Counted from the first letter of the stretch, positions 54,558-62,840 are shown. The stretch: 64,000 nucleotides of DNA from Acidimicrobiaceae bacterium (GCA_002721305.1 PBKA01000016.1:1-64000); one strand, 5' to 3'. The notes: generated by a model not told the origin, from the sequence alone. Made by a program: numbers and translations.

Positions 54558-55304
54558 CTAGAGGGCTAAAGCCATCATCGCTACCGTCCAGACGGGTCCG
54601 GTCACTATGTACGACGCGATGGAACGCGTCGGCTGCCATCGTCGCGCCACTACCAGTTTTGTGAAAAGGCGGCTGGCCGGCATCGTTGCGCCAAGGAGCG
54701 CGGCAAACGGCCAAAACCAACCGGGGGATATCGGCGCGATAGACAACTGGACTGCTGCCCAGAGCAAGATGAGACTCCCAGCGATGGCAAGAAATGGAGC
54801 GAAGCGCCTGAGAGATGGGGGACGCGTGCACAATTGAAGGCCCAGGTCGTGGAAGTAAACGAGTGCAAGCAATAGCGCTACTGAAGGTCTGTCACGGATG
54901 GCAAGGACCACCAGACTTGCGGTAGTTAGACCCATCGGCAGCCAAGCACTCAGAATTCTTATCGTCTGAACACGCACTGGCTCGATTCCCCTGTTGCCTA
55001 TTGCAGCAATTGCGGGTGTCGACAAGCAGGCGACAAGACCGACTATTGCCGACAACCGGAGATCATTGAAAAGTCCACTTAACGCGAACATCGAAAGCAG
55101 CATTAGCGACGGAACATTGTGCAAAACCGGCATCTCAGCGAGCTTCGTTGAAGTGATTACCGCTAAGAGACTGGCACTCACTGCGAAGATGATTTCGTCA
55201 AGAGACAAAGCAAACATCAAAACACAGACAGCCCCGGAGTGCAGCAGCAATGACTCTTGGTTTGCTCCGTACAGGATCGCGAATCTGTCCGAGAGAGTTT
55301 TCAT
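54558..55304 (-). CDS. Polytopic membrane protein of unknown function
   Basis: A 248-residue protein with about seven to eight membrane spans and short loops. I do not recognise it. Polar residues within membrane regions include D36-E37 (LSLDEIIFAVSA) and HD in VYFHDLGLQL. The CDP-diacylglycerol synthase signature is absent. It starts one base inside the stop of the MoaD-like gene (TAATG type overlap), so the two are coupled. Confidence 0.7.
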   Translation of the reverse strand: MKTLSDRFAILYGANQESLLLHSGAVCVLMFALSLDEIIFAVSASLLAVITSTKLAEMPVLHNVPSLMLLSMFALSGLFNDLRLSAIVGLVACLSTPAIAAIGNRGIEPVRVQTIRILSAWLPMGLTTASLVVLAIRDRPSVALLLALVYFHDLGLQLCTRPPSLRRFAPFLAIAGSLILLWAAVQLSIAPISPGWFWPFAALLGATMPASRLFTKLVVARRWQPTRSIASYIVTGPVWTVAMMALAL

Positions 55305-55546
55305 TAACCGCCCGAAACCGGGGGGAGCACTGCAACCTCATCCCCATCAGAAATCTGAGAATCCCCTTCTAGCGGTTCGCCGTTAATCCACACTCGACTT
55401 ATTGACAAGATGTCTGAGAATTTCTCGCCCAAATCATTTTCTGCCCTAGTAAGTAGTTCTTGGACCGTGTCGACCTCATAGGTGATGCTCCCGGTCCCCG
55501 CGACCTCACGTGCACTAGCGAAGAGTCGGAGCGTTACGTTCGCCAT
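55304..55546 (-). CDS. MoaD/ThiS-family sulfur carrier protein
   Basis: An 80-residue beta-grasp (ubiquitin-like) protein: VTLRLFASAREVAGTGSITY, VWINGEPLEGDSQISDGDEV and the C-terminal VLPPVSGG. The terminal Gly-Gly is the site that is adenylated and thiocarboxylated by a MoeB/ThiF-type enzyme. The PPVSGG ending is typical of MoaD, the small subunit of molybdopterin synthase. No moaE or other molybdenum cofactor genes are nearby, so it could also serve another sulfur transfer path. Confidence 0.85.
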   Translation of the reverse strand: MANVTLRLFASAREVAGTGSITYEVDTVQELLTRAENDLGEKFSDILSISRVWINGEPLEGDSQISDGDEVAVLPPVSGG

Positions 55547-55614
55547 GTTCGGATCCTATCTTTGCTTGACGTGGACCTCTCGCTCCAACGCAGTACGTTC
55601 TTTCGTGCGACAAC

Positions 55615-56220
55615 ATGGAAGACCAGGTTCTGGTGGACTTACTCATTCTTCGACATGGACAATCCGAGTGGAACGCTCAGGGGCGATGGCAAGGCCAAGC
55701 AGACCCCCCGCTGACCAAACTGGGTGAACGACAGGCACGGGGAGCGGCGGAACAGTTACTTCGTGATGGAACAACCTTCGACACCATTGCATCAAGCGAT
55801 TTACACAGGGCACGACACACCGCAGAAATCATCAGTGAGTTATTGGGTAATGGAGCTGTTACGTCTCTAAGCGAGTTCAGAGAACGGGCCGCCGGTGTTT
55901 GGCAAGGTCTCACCCGATCAGAGATAGAGAGTTCTTGGCCTAACGCCATTGCGGAGCAACGATGGCCTGAGGGTTACGAGTCAGATGATTTAGTGATCGG
56001 TCGAGTGATACCCGCTTTGCGTCATCTGGCAACTAGTTGTGAACGCCTCTTGCTTGTCGGACACTCCGGATTGATCCGTGCATTAGATAGAGCCACCAGT
56101 GCTTCGCATGCTGCGATCACCAACCATCTTTCAGGTCGTTGGTATCAGTTGAGGAACGAGCTAACGGCGTGCGAAGTCGCGGATTTTTCTGAAGACCAGC
56201 TTAAGCACGAACTTGAGTAA
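55615..56220 (+). CDS. Histidine phosphatase family protein (phosphoglycerate mutase-like)
   Basis: A 201-residue phosphohistidine enzyme. The catalytic LILRHGQSEWNAQGRWQGQA motif lies at residues 9-28, the second core Arg in SSDLHRARHTAEII, the acid in SEFRERAAGVWQG, and the second His in LLLVGHSGLIRAL. The shape is of broad-specificity phosphatases (CobC, GpmB-like) rather than glycolytic mutase. It is divergent from the moaD-like gene. Confidence 0.87.
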   Translation: MEDQVLVDLLILRHGQSEWNAQGRWQGQADPPLTKLGERQARGAAEQLLRDGTTFDTIASSDLHRARHTAEIISELLGNGAVTSLSEFRERAAGVWQGLTRSEIESSWPNAIAEQRWPEGYESDDLVIGRVIPALRHLATSCERLLLVGHSGLIRALDRATSASHAAITNHLSGRWYQLRNELTACEVADFSEDQLKHELE

Positions 56221-56242
56221 CTATTTCTTGTTCGATAGAGCT

Positions 56243-56464
56243 CTATGCCTCGTTGAGCCAAGAGGTGGCTGCGCTAATTTCGACGCCGTCCGCTAGTGCC
56301 TGCATGGTCGCCTCGACTTTTGACAATTCAACTTCCAAGTCGTTGAGCTCTGCGTCGGTTAAAGAGGGGTCCGTATGGTCATGGCCCTGGTTCTCATTAG
56401 TCACATCCTTGAGTTTATGTTTCTGGAGAACTTTGGTCAGGTAACCGTTGGGAATTTGGCGCAT
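56243..56464 (-). CDS. Hypothetical 73-residue acidic/helical protein
   Basis: A small frame on the - strand between a phosphatase gene and a CobW-type gene. The middle is a helical stretch, DAELNDLEVELSKVEATMQA, which resembles the coiled-coil part of DksA/TraR-like proteins. The Cys-rich zinc finger that should follow is absent (residues continue LADGVEISAATSWLNEA). It may be a degenerate member or an unrelated small protein. Coding status is plausible, not certain. Confidence 0.5.
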   Translation of the reverse strand: MRQIPNGYLTKVLQKHKLKDVTNENQGHDHTDPSLTDAELNDLEVELSKVEATMQALADGVEISAATSWLNEA

Positions 56465-56494
56465 CTAGAAATCTTGTGAGAGCGATTCTTCTGT

Positions 56495-57547
56495 TCAAAG
56501 CTGATCGAGACTGCGAAACATAGTTTCTGCCGCGGCGACATTGCCTTCGTGCGCTCCGATCAGCACCACCGCGCATGGTGCATCATTCCTCCAGCCGTCA
56601 ATTGACCAGCGTCGACCCACGATCTGTAGCTGGTACAGGTTTTTCTTTCCATCCGCAAACCAACCTTTACCGCGAAGAAGTTGATGATCTGCTTTGTCGA
56701 GAAGTCTCCCTACGTCAGTTGGATGCCACGGTCCAGCCGGGCTGACAACCGTCGACGCAAACGGAAAAGCATCTATCTCTTCGTTGCTTGGCATCGAAAC
56801 ACCGTTAATGGCGGCACCAACAACGAGGCCAAGGTCGATTTCCCCTTTGCGGATCGAAATAATTCTGCTTCCCGGCGCTATTGCGCTGATGAGATCGATG
56901 GCTCGGTGTTGCTGGGCCTCGTCCGTTAGGTCGGATTTGGAAAGAAGAACCAAATGAGCTGTTTGAAGTTGCCGCGAAAGAAGCGAAGCGATTTGCGGGT
57001 TGTCGAGGTAGGTGTCCAAAGAAGTGGGGTCAGCCACGGCGACGATCCCGTCTAATCGACACGCGGGCAGTCCGTGAATTACGTGGCTTATGTTGACGGG
57101 GTCCGCGACACCGCTCGCCTCAATGAGGACGACGTCATACAGGTCAGCGCTTAGCTGTTGGAGTTGGTCGGAGAGATCATTCGACAGGGCGCAACAAACA
57201 CATCCGTTGGACAGCGAAATTTGTTGGCTTGTCATATCTCGAATCAAGTGGGCATCGACCTCCACCGCCCCGACATCATTGACGATGACTGCAATTCTGA
57301 GGTCTCCCGGATGCTCCAAAAGATGGCTCAGCACAGTGGTCTTTCCGCTTCCCAAGAAACCCGTGAGCAGCGTGACGTCGAGCTGTCGTTGAAGTGGTTG
57401 TTCTTCTTTGCTGTGCAGGCGCGCGAAGCGCAGAGTCGAAAGGACGCTGCTCCACGCTGCGTCGACTGCATCTAGGGTTGGTTTAGTTCGTTGGTTCACC
57501 TTCGAGCACCGTGTCATGGACTTCAATATCTTTGATCTCTGCGGCAT
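56495..57547 (-). CDS. COG0523/CobW-family G3E GTPase (metallochaperone type)
   Basis: A P-loop GTPase with TLLTGFLGSGKTTVLSHLLE (Walker A), the family metal motif NGCVCCALSNDL (CxCC), VVLIEASGVADP (Walker B) and LLSKSDLTDE (guanine specificity). A C-terminal CobW domain follows (VSPAGPWHPTDVGRLLD, RGKGWFADG). The start is uncertain: ATG at 57547 or at 57514, both inside the end of the upstream amidohydrolase gene. No ATG or GTG lies between that stop and the P-loop. Such proteins deliver zinc or another metal to enzymes; the overlapping amidohydrolase is a likely client. Confidence 0.87.
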   Translation of the reverse strand: MPQRSKILKSMTRCSKVNQRTKPTLDAVDAAWSSVLSTLRFARLHSKEEQPLQRQLDVTLLTGFLGSGKTTVLSHLLEHPGDLRIAVIVNDVGAVEVDAHLIRDMTSQQISLSNGCVCCALSNDLSDQLQQLSADLYDVVLIEASGVADPVNISHVIHGLPACRLDGIVAVADPTSLDTYLDNPQIASLLSRQLQTAHLVLLSKSDLTDEAQQHRAIDLISAIAPGSRIISIRKGEIDLGLVVGAAINGVSMPSNEEIDAFPFASTVVSPAGPWHPTDVGRLLDKADHQLLRGKGWFADGKKNLYQLQIVGRRWSIDGWRNDAPCAVVLIGAHEGNVAAAETMFRSLDQL

Positions 57548-59165
57548 TTACTTCATAAGGGTCATCATTCAAGATTGTAAAATCAGCGTATTTTCCCACC
57601 TCTAGGGAACCTAAGCGGTCATCACGATTCAATATGTATGCAGCATCGATGGTGATCGCCCGAAGCGCGCTGTCGACGGAGATTCTTTCTCCCGGGGCCA
57701 TGATCGTCTCATTATCGGCACCAATCCGATTTACGGCACACCACGCAGCCAAAAGCGGAGACAGCGGCGTTACCACCAAGTTGAAATCGCTGTGAAGAGC
57801 GAAAGGGACTCCCGCTCGTTCCAAAGAACCCACTCGCGCCGTTGCCTCACTACGGTCGGGGCCAAACCCGTGCTCACTGTGCAACTGAGCTCGAAAGTGC
57901 ACAAAATAGATATTCACCGAAGCCTGTCCCCCAAGGGCAGCGAGTCGGCGGGCTTGGGCGGGAGATGAAATGCAATAATGCTCGACCGTGAATCGGTGGT
58001 CGAACCGTGGATGTATCCGCTGAAGCGATTCGAGAGTGTCGAGCGTCATGTCGAGGGTCCGGTCGCCGTTGGCGTGAGAGTGAATCTGGATACCGGCTTT
58101 CCAAAATGGGAGCATTCGATCAACCATGTCTTCCCAAGGAACCTCACCGGTGTGTGCCCCGTCTTCGTCCAAGTAGCCGGGTTCATTCATGACCAGCGTC
58201 ATGGATGGGTAGGAACCGTCGTTCACGTATTTGACTCCGTGGGTATTTAGGCGCTCATCTCCTTCAGCACGCTTTCTTTCGAGAAAGTGCAGCATGTCGG
58301 AACCGAATTCCCTAACAAGCTTCGGCTCGAAAGGAATCATGAACATCCGGAGCGGGAACGTCCCATCCGCTATTGCCGATGCGTGATCATTCCATTCAGG
58401 CTCAAACCCGTCGGCCATCCCCCAAACTAGGTCTGCGGTGGTGGTGACCCCCGCTGCTTTTGCTACTGCCCCCATCCGATCGATCGCGGCTCGACCGGCA
58501 TTCGGCCCGTACACCTGTTTGGCGACTGGCCGAGCAGCAAGGGCTGTCGCTTCTGTTTCTACGAACCACCCGTTAAGGCGGCCGTCTGGGTAGCGTCCGA
58601 TCCCATGACCGACCGAATCGTCGTTGACTCCGATCAACTCAATCATTGGGGTGTTGGCATAAACAATGTGGGGTGCGTACGCGATGACCCAGATCGGCAC
58701 GGAGTCACTGATCTGGTCGAGCATGTCGCGGTCTAGGTGACCTTCTTGGCTCGCAGGATCATATCCCCAAGCAGTGATGGGAATATTTGGGTCGCTGTGT
58801 TCTGCTACCAGGGCCCGGAGTTGATTCAACACCGCATCTCGGCTGGGGAGACCTTTTCTGACACCGCTAGGGGCAGCGGAGTCAACCGGTCCCAAATACT
58901 CCAAACCCATGTAGGTTCCGCTGAGTCTGAGGTGCGTGTGGGGATCAATAAAGCCCGGCATCACCACTTTTTCTTTGTACCGGTCATCAATTGAGTAGGG
59001 ATAACGACGCAACCATGGTTGCATCGATTCCATGGAACCGACAGAGACTATTCGCCCATCCGAAACTGCTACCGCTGATGCCTTTGGCCGACCGGGGTCC
59101 ATAGTGTGAATCTGCGACGCCGGATAAACCGTTATGTGTTCCATAACTTCCCTTTGATCGTCCAC
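57483..59165 (-). CDS. Amidohydrolase family protein (YtcJ-like)
   Basis: A 560-residue metal-dependent amidohydrolase. It has the N-terminal beta domain (ITVYPASQIHTMDPG), the metal motif VVMPGFIDPHTHLRLSG, later ligands in IQIHSHANGDRTLD and FTVEHYCISSPAQA, an Asp in FALHSDFNLVVTPL, and the C-terminal LGSLEVGKYADFTILNDDPY. YtcJ-type enzymes hydrolyse amide or formamide bonds of varied substrates; this one cannot be assigned. Overlap with the CobW-type gene by 32-65 bases (depending on its start) links enzyme and putative metal donor. Confidence 0.88.
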   Translation of the reverse strand: MDDQREVMEHITVYPASQIHTMDPGRPKASAVAVSDGRIVSVGSMESMQPWLRRYPYSIDDRYKEKVVMPGFIDPHTHLRLSGTYMGLEYLGPVDSAAPSGVRKGLPSRDAVLNQLRALVAEHSDPNIPITAWGYDPASQEGHLDRDMLDQISDSVPIWVIAYAPHIVYANTPMIELIGVNDDSVGHGIGRYPDGRLNGWFVETEATALAARPVAKQVYGPNAGRAAIDRMGAVAKAAGVTTTADLVWGMADGFEPEWNDHASAIADGTFPLRMFMIPFEPKLVREFGSDMLHFLERKRAEGDERLNTHGVKYVNDGSYPSMTLVMNEPGYLDEDGAHTGEVPWEDMVDRMLPFWKAGIQIHSHANGDRTLDMTLDTLESLQRIHPRFDHRFTVEHYCISSPAQARRLAALGGQASVNIYFVHFRAQLHSEHGFGPDRSEATARVGSLERAGVPFALHSDFNLVVTPLSPLLAAWCAVNRIGADNETIMAPGERISVDSALRAITIDAAYILNRDDRLGSLEVGKYADFTILNDDPYEVNAAEIKDIEVHDTVLEGEPTN

Positions 59166-59302
59166 AACGTATCTTGAACGTCCCCCTATTTCTTGGCGTC
59201 ATCGTTCAACTTGTTGCCCGACTTGGTTGATCAACGAAGGCGTGCGTTCGGTTATAGGGGCAGGGAGATGCAAGATGTCGAAGCATCGTAGAATCAATTG
59301 TT

Positions 59303-59509
59303 GTGGACGAGATCCAATGCACGGCCATCGAAAACGAGTGGGAATCTCCCCCCAACCCTTTGATGCATCCACCTTGCCAGTGCCCCAAATGCAAGGTTGA
59401 TCCGATTGAACTTGACCCGTCGCCAGGACGGTTGCGTGCGAGCGGCATGCAGCAGCGCCCGGCGGTAGAGGCAGTCGAGTTAGGTACTGAGGGTCAAGAT
59501 CTTCTTTAG
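59303..59509 (+). CDS. Possible 68-residue protein with CxCxxC motif
   Basis: A short frame starting GTG at 59303, lying between the amidohydrolase and tRNA-Lys. It reads VDEIQCTAIENEWESPPNP, then MHPPCQCPKCKVDPIELDP. The CQCPKC cluster could bind a metal ion. No clear ribosome binding site was seen and no family was recognised. The competing frame on the other strand looks less protein-like. Confidence 0.33.
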   Translation: MDEIQCTAIENEWESPPNPLMHPPCQCPKCKVDPIELDPSPGRLRASGMQQRPAVEAVELGTEGQDLL

Positions 59510-59544
59510 GGCCGGAGAGTCTGCGGCAGCCTCTCGTCTTAGCG

Positions 59545-59563
59545 ACAAGAATTCATTTCTTGT
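59545..59563. promoter_or_regulatory. Perfect inverted repeat upstream of tRNA-Lys
   Basis: ACAAGAA and TTCTTGT form a perfect 7-bp inverted repeat around the 5-base centre TTCAT. It lies 70 bases upstream of tRNA-Lys and 35 bases after the preceding short frame. It could be an operator, or a weak terminator for that frame; no T-run follows. Confidence 0.35.
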
Positions 59564-59633
59564 GATTTCAACAATGTAGAAATGACAGCTTTCAGCGGAG
59601 GACCTGACGGAGGAGCGCCGGTACGCTGATTGT

Positions 59634-59706
59634 GGGCCGCTAGCTCATCGGGTAGAGCAGGGGACTTTTAATCCCAAGGTGCCGGGTTCGAGCCCCGGGC
59701 GGCCTA
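59634..59706 (+). tRNA. tRNA-Lys (anticodon TTT)
   Basis: A 73-nt cloverleaf. Acceptor GGGCCGC/GCGGCCT (one G-U pair), D arm TAGCTCATCGGGTAGAGC, anticodon loop CTTTTAA with anticodon TTT, T arm GGTTCGAGCCC. No CCA end is encoded. It is convergent with the YbaK-type gene, three bases apart. Confidence 0.96.
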
Positions 59707-59709
59707 CGT

Positions 59710-60195
59710 TTATTTTGCTATGGGTGCGATCGTGGCGTCAGTGAGTCGAACAAGGTCGTTCAGACCGATCGATATATCAAGTCCACGTTTTCCTCCGCTG
59801 CAGTAGATGCGCGTGATCTCCGAGGACGACGAATCCAGAACGGTTTCAAGGCGACTGCGAGTTCCAAGCGGGCTTATTCCACCTCGGGTGTAACCGGTTA
59901 TGCGTTCGGCCTTCGCTGGGGCGGCCATCACCGCGTTCTTGTATCCCAATGCCGCTGCAGCGGCTTTCAGACTGAGCGATTTAGAAACTGGTATCACCGC
60001 CAGCGCGTGCCGTGATCTGTGACTTGTCACAATTTCAAGGACCAATGTCTTAAAGACCGAATCCGCAGAAACCCCCAAAGCTTCAGCGGCTTCAAGCCCA
60101 TAGTGGCGGTTGGTCGGGTCATGCTCATAGTGGTGGAGACCTATGTCAATGCCAGCGGCTTTCGCGACACGAATAGCGGGTGTCATACGACTCAA
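59710..60195 (-). CDS. ybaK: Aminoacyl-tRNA deacylase, YbaK/EbsC family
   Basis: A 161-residue single-domain editing enzyme that hydrolyses mischarged tRNA such as Cys-tRNA(Pro). Family features: HHYEHDPTNRHYGLEAAEAL, SVFKTLVLEI with the catalytic Lys, VIPVSKSLSLKAAAAALG and GYTRGGISPLG. Length matches YbaK. It acts in trans, in the cytoplasm, after prolyl-tRNA synthetase. Confidence 0.92.
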   Translation of the reverse strand: MSRMTPAIRVAKAAGIDIGLHHYEHDPTNRHYGLEAAEALGVSADSVFKTLVLEIVTSHRSRHALAVIPVSKSLSLKAAAAALGYKNAVMAAPAKAERITGYTRGGISPLGTRSRLETVLDSSSSEITRIYCSGGKRGLDISIGLNDLVRLTDATIAPIAK

Positions 60196-60214
60196 GCCTG
60201 TCAGCTGGGGGGGC

Positions 60215-60463
60215 TTATTCCACTAGACGAATATTATTTCGACGACGCACCCAATATTCGTGATCAACTTCATCAGCTTCGTGGCGACGCCGCCGTAAAC
60301 GGGCTATCGCTGCATGACGGAGCGCCAACGTTTGGCTCAAACCTTGTCGACTTATTCGTTCGTCGTTCATCTCGCGGATCCGCGTTTGGGTCTTCAGTAG
60401 GTTGGGATCCCCGACTTCATCTCTCGGCGTTACTTCTAAGTCGAATAGGGTTGGCGTCTCCAT
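60215..60463 (-). CDS. Hypothetical basic protein, 82 residues
   Basis: A small frame between ybaK and dut on the same strand. It starts METPTLFDLEVTPRDEVGDP (an ATG at 60478 would add five residues) and ends in an Arg-rich region (HAAIARLRRRRHEADEVDHE). No family recognised. The charged, helical C-terminus could bind nucleic acid, but that is a guess. Gene reality is supported only by the open frame in a fitting gap. Confidence 0.45.
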   Translation of the reverse strand: METPTLFDLEVTPRDEVGDPNLLKTQTRIREMNDERISRQGLSQTLALRHAAIARLRRRRHEADEVDHEYWVRRRNNIRLVE

Positions 60464-60505
60464 GACACCTAGTTTCACAAAAGGGTGAGACAGGGGGATT
60501 CGCGA

Positions 60506-60943
60506 TCAGCGACCCGAATGACCGAAGCCCCCCAAACCTCGTTCAGTTTCATCTAGATGTTCGGCTTCTTCCCATACAACTTGTTCAACTTTTTGAACAA
60601 CCAACTGGGCAATGCGATCTCCGCGACGCACCTCGTACGGTTCGCTTGGATCAGTGTTAACAAGCAGCACTTTGAGTTCATCTCTGTAGCCGCTGTCGAT
60701 CAACCCAGGGGTATTGAGACACGTAACGCCATGGCGCAGTGCTAAACCACTACGCGGCTGAACGAACCCCGCATATCCGACCGGTATGGCGATTGCGATG
60801 CCGGTACCGATCAACGCGCGACCCCCTCCTGGGGGAAGAGTGGCCTCTTCATTTGCGACTAGATCAGCCCCGGCATCACCAGCTTTCGCGTAGTTGGGAA
60901 GCGGGAGATCAGAATTGAACCGTTGGACTGGGATGAGAACCAC
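60506..60943 (-). CDS. dut: dUTP diphosphatase (dUTPase)
   Basis: Dut converts dUTP to dUMP, keeping uracil out of DNA. The 145-residue trimeric-type enzyme shows its five motifs: AGDAGADLVA, QPRSGLALRHG, NTPGLIDSGYRDELKV, RRGDRIAQLVV and the C-terminal RGLGGFGHSGR that closes on the nucleotide. Divergent from orn with a 75-base promoter gap. Confidence 0.96.
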   Translation of the reverse strand: MVLIPVQRFNSDLPLPNYAKAGDAGADLVANEEATLPPGGGRALIGTGIAIAIPVGYAGFVQPRSGLALRHGVTCLNTPGLIDSGYRDELKVLLVNTDPSEPYEVRRGDRIAQLVVQKVEQVVWEEAEHLDETERGLGGFGHSGR

Positions 60944-61018
60944 TCCCTGACTCTAGGCACAGTCAGTTGATGATGCAGGCACCCTGTCCAACGGTCGCTC
61001 TGCGCCTAGCATGAGCGC

Positions 61019-61573
61019 ATGCTTGTTTGGATGGATCTCGAGATGACGGGATTGGAACCGGCCCGGCACGTCATTGTTGAAATCGCCACAATCATCACCG
61101 ATGACCGGCTTGCGATCATTGCCGAAGGCCCAGACCTAGTTATCCGCGCGGAAGATTCTCAACTTGCTGAGATGGACGAGTTCGTGACCGACATGCACAC
61201 TCGCTCTGGTCTGCTCGAGGAAATACGCATGTCGTCAATAACGATGGACGAAGCATCGCAACTGACACTCGATTTCATAAGGGAACACGTTTCGAAACCT
61301 AAGTCGGTGCCGTTGTGCGGTAATTCCATCGGGACGGACCGACGGTTTCTAGACGCACACATGCCTGACATTGAAAACTTTTTGCATTACAGATCGATAG
61401 ACGTGTCAACAGCTAAGGAGTTAGCGCGTAGGTGGAATCCCAAAGTTCTTGAAGGGGTCCCCAAAAAAGAAACCTCACACCGGGCTCTGGACGACATACG
61501 CGAGAGCATCGCCGAATTAAATCATTATCGAGAACATCTATTTAACCTCGCTGAGAAATCGAATTCAGATTAG
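61019..61573 (+). CDS. orn: Oligoribonuclease
   Basis: Orn degrades 2-5-nt RNA to mononucleotides, including pGpG from cyclic di-GMP turnover. The 184-residue DEDDh exonuclease has VWMDLEMTGLEPARHVIVEI (DxE), CGNSIGTDRRFLDAHMP and the C-terminal HRALDDIRESIAELNHYREH. The start is close to the likely transcript start and no strong ribosome binding site is seen. Confidence 0.95.
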   Translation: MLVWMDLEMTGLEPARHVIVEIATIITDDRLAIIAEGPDLVIRAEDSQLAEMDEFVTDMHTRSGLLEEIRMSSITMDEASQLTLDFIREHVSKPKSVPLCGNSIGTDRRFLDAHMPDIENFLHYRSIDVSTAKELARRWNPKVLEGVPKKETSHRALDDIRESIAELNHYREHLFNLAEKSNSD

Positions 61574-61595
61574 ATAAGACGGTAAGATCTCTCTA

Positions 61596-62684
61596 ATGAA
61601 CCGCCCTATGCGCGAGGAACAACGGCCTCCTGATGAGGCGGTCGTGGAGTTGGCCCCCAACGTACGGCGGCTGCAATTACCGATGTCCATGCCCGGATTG
61701 GGTCACGTCAATTGTTACATCCTCGACGATGACCGCGGAGCGGCACTCGTCGATCCTGGGTTGCCCGGGCCAACAAATTGGAAAGCCCTGATGGCAGGTT
61801 TAGCCCACGCCGAAGTGCCCCCGGAACGAGTGCATTCAATAGTGGTCACTCATAGCCATCCAGATCACTTTGGAGCAGCCGGTCACTTTCACGACAAATA
61901 CGGCTGCGAAATCATTACGCACAGAAATTTCAGGATGTGGTGGAACCTGGAGGAAGAGGACGATGAGCCGCTCCAAAACGTCTCGGCATCGGACGAAAAC
62001 GCCCAGCTTCGGGACGACCCCCTCTTCGCTGGTCTGGACACGGGACCTCGAGGCCCAACTCCTTGGGGTGGCGAACGGTACAAGATGCCGTGGCATAGAA
62101 GACTTGGCTACGCAATGATGCGGAGGGGTTGGGGTGGGGCCTGGTTTTCTACTCCTAAACCAACAAAAAGAGTTGAGGATGCCGACCGCATACACCTTGC
62201 GAGACGAGATTTTGTCGCCGTCCACACACCGGGGCACACGACGGATCATTTATGTCTTTATGACCCGGAAGCTGGCTTGATGTTGTGCGGAGATCACGTC
62301 CTCCCAACCATCACTCCCCACATCTCAGGTTTCGGCCCAGCTGCTGACCCCCTCAAAGACTTCTTTTTCAGTCTGGACCGAGTGGCAGATTTTGATGGAA
62401 TCAAACTAGGCCTGCCTGCGCACGGTCAGCCGTTTACAAATCTCGCCCAACGTGTTGATGACATCAAGCGCCATCATGAAGAGCGTCTGAATTTGCTTCG
62501 CGAAGCATCAGACCGCCTAGGTCGTGCATCGGTCCAGAAGTACATGAAAGAGCTTTTCCAGCAGCGGTCTTGGGGCCCCATGGCTGAATCGGAAACGTTT
62601 GCCCATCTCGAACATCTCCGTCAAACCGGCGAAACCGAAGCCACTCGGACACCGGACGGGATTCTGGAATATTCCTTTCATTGA
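61596..62684 (+). CDS. Metallo-beta-lactamase-fold hydrolase
   Basis: A 362-residue protein with the two-zinc motif THSHPDHFGAAGHFH, VHTPGHTTDHLCLY and LMLCGDHVLPTITPHI. A C-terminal helical region (about 285-350) resembles the winged-helix tail of LACTB2-like and related hydrolases. A long insertion follows the first metal motif (NLEEEDDEPLQNVSASDENA onwards). Substrate unknown: thioesters, lactones or RNA are all possible. It lies 22 bases after orn and is probably co-transcribed. Confidence 0.85.
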   Translation: MNRPMREEQRPPDEAVVELAPNVRRLQLPMSMPGLGHVNCYILDDDRGAALVDPGLPGPTNWKALMAGLAHAEVPPERVHSIVVTHSHPDHFGAAGHFHDKYGCEIITHRNFRMWWNLEEEDDEPLQNVSASDENAQLRDDPLFAGLDTGPRGPTPWGGERYKMPWHRRLGYAMMRRGWGGAWFSTPKPTKRVEDADRIHLARRDFVAVHTPGHTTDHLCLYDPEAGLMLCGDHVLPTITPHISGFGPAADPLKDFFFSLDRVADFDGIKLGLPAHGQPFTNLAQRVDDIKRHHEERLNLLREASDRLGRASVQKYMKELFQQRSWGPMAESETFAHLEHLRQTGETEATRTPDGILEYSFH

Positions 62685-62761
62685 TTCTTTTGTGTTTTCG
62701 GTTTGGGCACAGGTGGAAGCTCTCTTGGCGCAAGCTACCCTCATCGTTCGGGTCATTTTGT

Positions 62762-62790
62762 TTGACTGATTTAATTCATTTGATCTAGTT
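62762..62790 (+). promoter_or_regulatory. Candidate whiB7-type promoter
   Basis: TTGACT at 62762-62767 could be a -35 box, with CTAGTT at 62785-62790 at 17-base spacing as a weak -10. An AT-rich stretch (ATTTTGT, 62755-62761) lies directly upstream of the -35. In mycobacteria, WhiB7 activates its own promoter through AT-rich DNA just upstream of the -35, contacted by its AT-hook. The -10 match is poor. Confidence 0.35.
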
Positions 62791-62840
62791 CAAGCATTTG
62801 TGGTGGCCTTTAGTTAGTTCATCCTCTCAAGTAAGAGTTT

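Noticed and set aside
54558-55304. CDP-diacylglycerol synthase identity for the membrane protein
   Set aside because: Membrane span number is similar but the family signature near the C-terminus is missing.
60019-60465. 148-residue + strand frame opposite ybaK and the small basic protein
   Set aside because: It is antisense to the clear ybaK frame and its sequence shows no family features.
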